Positions 51,090 to 53,723 of a stretch of DNA of 53,723 nucleotides are shown here, one piece after another. The stretch lies in contig CAZSXS010000014.1 of NCBI GenBank assembly GCA_964611385.1, positions 1 through 53,723 of the forward strand. The letters run 5' to 3'. The position numbers were made by a program, and so were the translations under genes. Position 1 is the stretch's first letter. Each line of letters opens with the position of its first letter. The notes under the pieces are model-generated. The model was given only the letters and a program-made list of their open reading frames with translations, searched no databases and was not told the origin of the DNA. Source of the stretch: CAZSXS01 sp964611385 (GTDB lineage: Bacteria > Bacillota > Clostridia > Lachnospirales > CAYPQA01).

Positions 51090-52548
51090 AGTGACATCGA
51101 ATAAACGTTCATTTTCATTGCAATCGCGCTTGATTATTGTAGTTTACGCATTGGCATTCTTAACAAGTTTGCTTTGCGTTGGACAGTCTATTCAAACAGC
51201 CCATACGAAAATAATGGAATATGCTTATGATACCGCAATTAATGAACAATTCAGATTCGGTTATGCGATCAAGAAAATGGCAGAAAGTCGAAACTATTCA
51301 CTAGAGGATCAAGCCCTTTATTTATTCGGAACCGTTCGAAATTCAGCAGATGACTACTCAAACTATTACATGACGGAGGCATCATACAGGATTACGAATG
51401 ATGAAACAGGTACAATTTACTCAAATATATCAGATGAAGATGTGCTTCGGCTGAAAGTATCGCCTGAGAAAGATGGGACGATCAACTACTTCACAACGGT
51501 TGCAGAGGATAAAACTTTGATCGTCGTCACTTCCTATATCAAGATATATGAAACTCTTTTTCGACTGGACTATATTCAAGATAGTTCGAGAGTTAAAACA
51601 ACAATAACGAGCCTTTCCAAGCGAAATGCAATAACCATCTTTGTAGCCGGATTACTATTGTTTCTATTATTATCTTTTACAATCCCAAAAACGCTTAAGC
51701 CTTTGCATGACTTGCGAAAACAGGCTATTTCCATAGCAAATGGTGAATATTGCAGGCGCCTGAAAATTGTTCATAATGATGAGGTGGGTCAGCTTGCGAA
51801 GAGTTTTAATCATATGACGGAATCAATTGAAGAGCATATACGGGCTTTATCAGAGATGGCACATTTAAAAGAACTATTTGCGTCTAATTTAGCACACGAA
51901 ATAAAAACGCCTATAACCTCTATCGTTGCTTATTCGGACTATGCGGTGCAGAAGGAATTAAGCGGTGAGGAGCTTTATGATATATTAGAATATATCAAAA
52001 AAGAGGGGCAGAGACTCAGTTCGCTCTCAGACAAAATTTTAAAATGGAGTAGCGTGAACAACAAATCTGAAATTGATATCAAACCTTTAAGACCTCAAAG
52101 AATTATTGAACAAGCACTTTATACACTAAACAGTTCTGTCAAAAGGAAAGATCAAACGATCGTAGTGGAAAACAAAACTGAAATTATCTATGCTGATGAG
52201 GCTCTTCTTATATCGCTCATTATAAATTTATGTAAGAATGCCTTAAACGCTTCCGATGAGAACGGCTCTATCCATCTCACCCTAGAAAACCGTAACGATG
52301 ATCGTTTGCTCCTTACGATAAAAGACTTTGGAGTCGGCATTGAACAAGATGAACTCAAAAGAATAGTAGAGCCCTTCTATATGGTGGATAAGTCCAGGGA
52401 TAGAGCAAAGGGTGGTTCAGGCCTTGGGCTCCCCCTGTGTCTTGCCATAGTCGAGGCCCACAAAGGTACAATGGACATAAGTAGTGTCTTTGGAAAAGGG
52501 ACATGCGTTCAAGTGATCATTCCGCAAAAAAGATTTGCAACTCCATGA
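51082..52548 (+). CDS. Membrane sensor histidine kinase
   Basis: 488 aa. There are two membrane helices (about 14-36 and 182-202) around an extracytoplasmic sensor of about 145 residues, then HAMP (PLHDLRKQAISIANGEY), the phospho-acceptor His272 in LAHEIKTP, the N box LCKNALNASDENG, and G boxes DFGVGIE and GGSGLGLPLC. The ATG at 51082 overlaps the regulator stop. The signal is unknown; the neighbouring secreted protein may be a target. Confidence 0.95.
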   Translation: MSEVTSNKRSFSLQSRLIIVVYALAFLTSLLCVGQSIQTAHTKIMEYAYDTAINEQFRFGYAIKKMAESRNYSLEDQALYLFGTVRNSADDYSNYYMTEASYRITNDETGTIYSNISDEDVLRLKVSPEKDGTINYFTTVAEDKTLIVVTSYIKIYETLFRLDYIQDSSRVKTTITSLSKRNAITIFVAGLLLFLLLSFTIPKTLKPLHDLRKQAISIANGEYCRRLKIVHNDEVGQLAKSFNHMTESIEEHIRALSEMAHLKELFASNLAHEIKTPITSIVAYSDYAVQKELSGEELYDILEYIKKEGQRLSSLSDKILKWSSVNNKSEIDIKPLRPQRIIEQALYTLNSSVKRKDQTIVVENKTEIIYADEALLISLIINLCKNALNASDENGSIHLTLENRNDDRLLLTIKDFGVGIEQDELKRIVEPFYMVDKSRDRAKGGSGLGLPLCLAIVEAHKGTMDISSVFGKGTCVQVIIPQKRFATP

Positions 52549-52641
52549 CATTTCTAAGACAACACGAACACAAGTATTGTTTATGATAAGACCGTAACAA
52601 AAATAAACAGTGCAACGCACTAAAAAAGGAGAGACATCATT

Positions 52642-53637
52642 ATGAAAAGAAATCTATCTTTACCCGTTGCGGCTATGTGTTTAATAGTAAGCTTTTCAGC
52701 TTTCGCATTGCCAATTTACGCAAATGTAAGTATGAGTACAGATGCCGACAAAGTTATGAAGGCAGAAACGCCCAAGGAGTATATGCAAGACTTTAGCGTT
52801 GAAGGAAAGCAACAGAAAGGTCAATTAGTCAACTCAATCTTTTTAAGTGAAGCACAGATAAGCAGCTTAAAAACAACAGCTGAAAAAGCCTTTCACGAAA
52901 CTCTTGGTATTTCAATTCCACAGGAGCTACGATTTGAGTGCAACACAATGCCATTTGACGGCGTAAAAATTGGCTTAACCTGGATGGATGAAAAAGCCTC
53001 TGCATCAAAAGACGGAGTCGAAAACAGGGATGGAATATCTTACTTTGCCGATTTTTATACGGAAGACATTTCAAGACCGGCTTTGCTCACTTCAATCGGC
53101 GTGAAAAACGGATATGACATCACGAAGATTGATGCTTTAAAAAAGCAAGGAATGGAAGCCTTGAAAAAAGGGGATCATACAGTAACACTCGATGATTATT
53201 TTCTAAGCACAAGCGTAATCGTGGATCATGTTATGGACGAAAATCAAAACATCCACGTTCAGTTGGCATGGTCAAAAAGCAAAACAGTTGATATGATGAA
53301 GGATGCATTTTCATACTCCTATGGTGTATCCTTTGACAAAGTTGATTTATCGAAAAATGAAGGAAGAGTAACTGCTCTTGAGAACATGGAAGCAACCTAT
53401 AACATAGCAGATGCCAGTACTGTGGAATTTACAAGTATTCAAGAAGCAAACATGCTAGAAGCGGCCAAAGCCTTTCTTAATGAAAAAGAAATTGGATTTG
53501 GAACGCTGCTAAGCTCCCAACAAATCGGTAATGCACTATGGTTTTCATTTGATTGCGTAAGCGATAACAACTCTGATCGTACAGCGATTGACGTGTACAT
53601 AGGATCAGATTTAAAGGTAACTGGATATTTGTTCTAA
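52642..53637 (+). CDS. Secreted protein of unknown function
   Basis: 331 aa with a clear signal peptide (MKRNLSLPVAAMCLIVSFSA..., cleavage near residue 28). The mature part has no Cys-rich, enzymatic or anchoring motif I can name. Two stretches (EAQISSLKTTAEKAFHETLG and EANMLEAAKAFLNEKEIG) look like related helices, so it may have two similar halves, each ending in a strand such as DVYIGSD. It follows the two-component genes on the same strand, 93 bases on, with its own GGAGAG site. Confidence 0.7.
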   Translation: MKRNLSLPVAAMCLIVSFSAFALPIYANVSMSTDADKVMKAETPKEYMQDFSVEGKQQKGQLVNSIFLSEAQISSLKTTAEKAFHETLGISIPQELRFECNTMPFDGVKIGLTWMDEKASASKDGVENRDGISYFADFYTEDISRPALLTSIGVKNGYDITKIDALKKQGMEALKKGDHTVTLDDYFLSTSVIVDHVMDENQNIHVQLAWSKSKTVDMMKDAFSYSYGVSFDKVDLSKNEGRVTALENMEATYNIADASTVEFTSIQEANMLEAAKAFLNEKEIGFGTLLSSQQIGNALWFSFDCVSDNNSDRTAIDVYIGSDLKVTGYLF

Positions 53638-53723
53638 TTCAATCTTTTTTCACAGCTACACTATTTTGCTTGTGAGTTAAAAGTTCTCTAAAAAAAATGT
53701 TGAAAAAGGGAAGACAATCCTGT

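Overview
The window is a low-to-medium GC stretch from a Bacillota genome, most likely an anaerobic member of the Clostridia. This rests on the miaB-mutS-mutL-miaA-YnbB gene string, strong GGAGG ribosome sites with several TTG starts, a V/A-type ATPase next to a biotin-dependent Na+-pump decarboxylase, a tryptophanyl-tRNA synthetase carrying a [4Fe-4S]-type cysteine motif, and a TcdE-like holin. I cannot name genus or species. No phage or conjugation module is complete here.

Layout. 1-746: 5' part of a metallo-beta-lactamase-fold gene cut by the window edge. 950-10165 (minus): trpS, a YnbB-type PLP enzyme, miaA, mutL, mutS, miaB. 10190-23345 (minus): a very long co-directional block with a nine-gene V/A-type ATPase (H-C-I-K-F-E-A-B-D) running without a break into a five-gene Na+-pump decarboxylase cluster (degenerate MmdA-like subunit, gamma, biotin carrier, beta, OadA-like carboxyltransferase). 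A consensus promoter and a tRNA-Thr(CGT) gene stand at the head, followed by a structured leader. 23835-26345 (plus): NagB-like protein, a decayed triosephosphate-isomerase-like gene, rpiB and an M48-type metallopeptidase. 26386-27919: small accessory island with two XRE regulators, three unrecognised small ORFs and a paired operator. 28111-33266 (minus): surface or export operon (FliL-like protein, O-antigen-ligase-family protein, DUF6273 protein, FG-GAP propeller). 33481-34893 (plus): orphan holin and a glycerophosphodiester phosphodiesterase. 35064-35867 (minus): a regulator that looks like an HTH domain fused to the C-terminal domain of flagellar FlhA. 36123-36848 (plus): a complete type III toxin-antitoxin locus (promoter, 36-37 bp RNA-antitoxin repeats, attenuating terminator, ToxN/AbiQ endoribonuclease). 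37032-48069 (minus): sugar-catabolism operon (racemase-like, FGGY kinase, class II aldolase, DUF1537 kinase, class II aldolase/adducin, GH38, LacI, GH36) with no transporter. 48346-50173 (minus): decaying sigma/anti-sigma locus. 50421-53637 (plus): OmpR-type two-component system and a secreted protein.

How the parts work together. The decarboxylase beta subunit would export Na+ as it decarboxylates carboxybiotin. A V/A-type ATPase in the same transcription unit could use or build the same ion gradient. The sugar operon would trim mannose- or galactose-containing glycosides and pass a phosphorylated sugar or acid-sugar to two aldolase-type enzymes under LacI control.

The most interesting items are the HTH-FlhA fusion regulator, the type III toxin-antitoxin locus, a pair of about 90 bp elements (25082-25174 and 34913-35002) whose long stems differ in sequence but stay paired while the apical sequence is conserved, the candidate leader RNA before the ATPase operon, and the carboxyltransferase-like subunit that has lost its oxyanion-hole motifs. 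Family names come from motif reading by eye; no database search was run.
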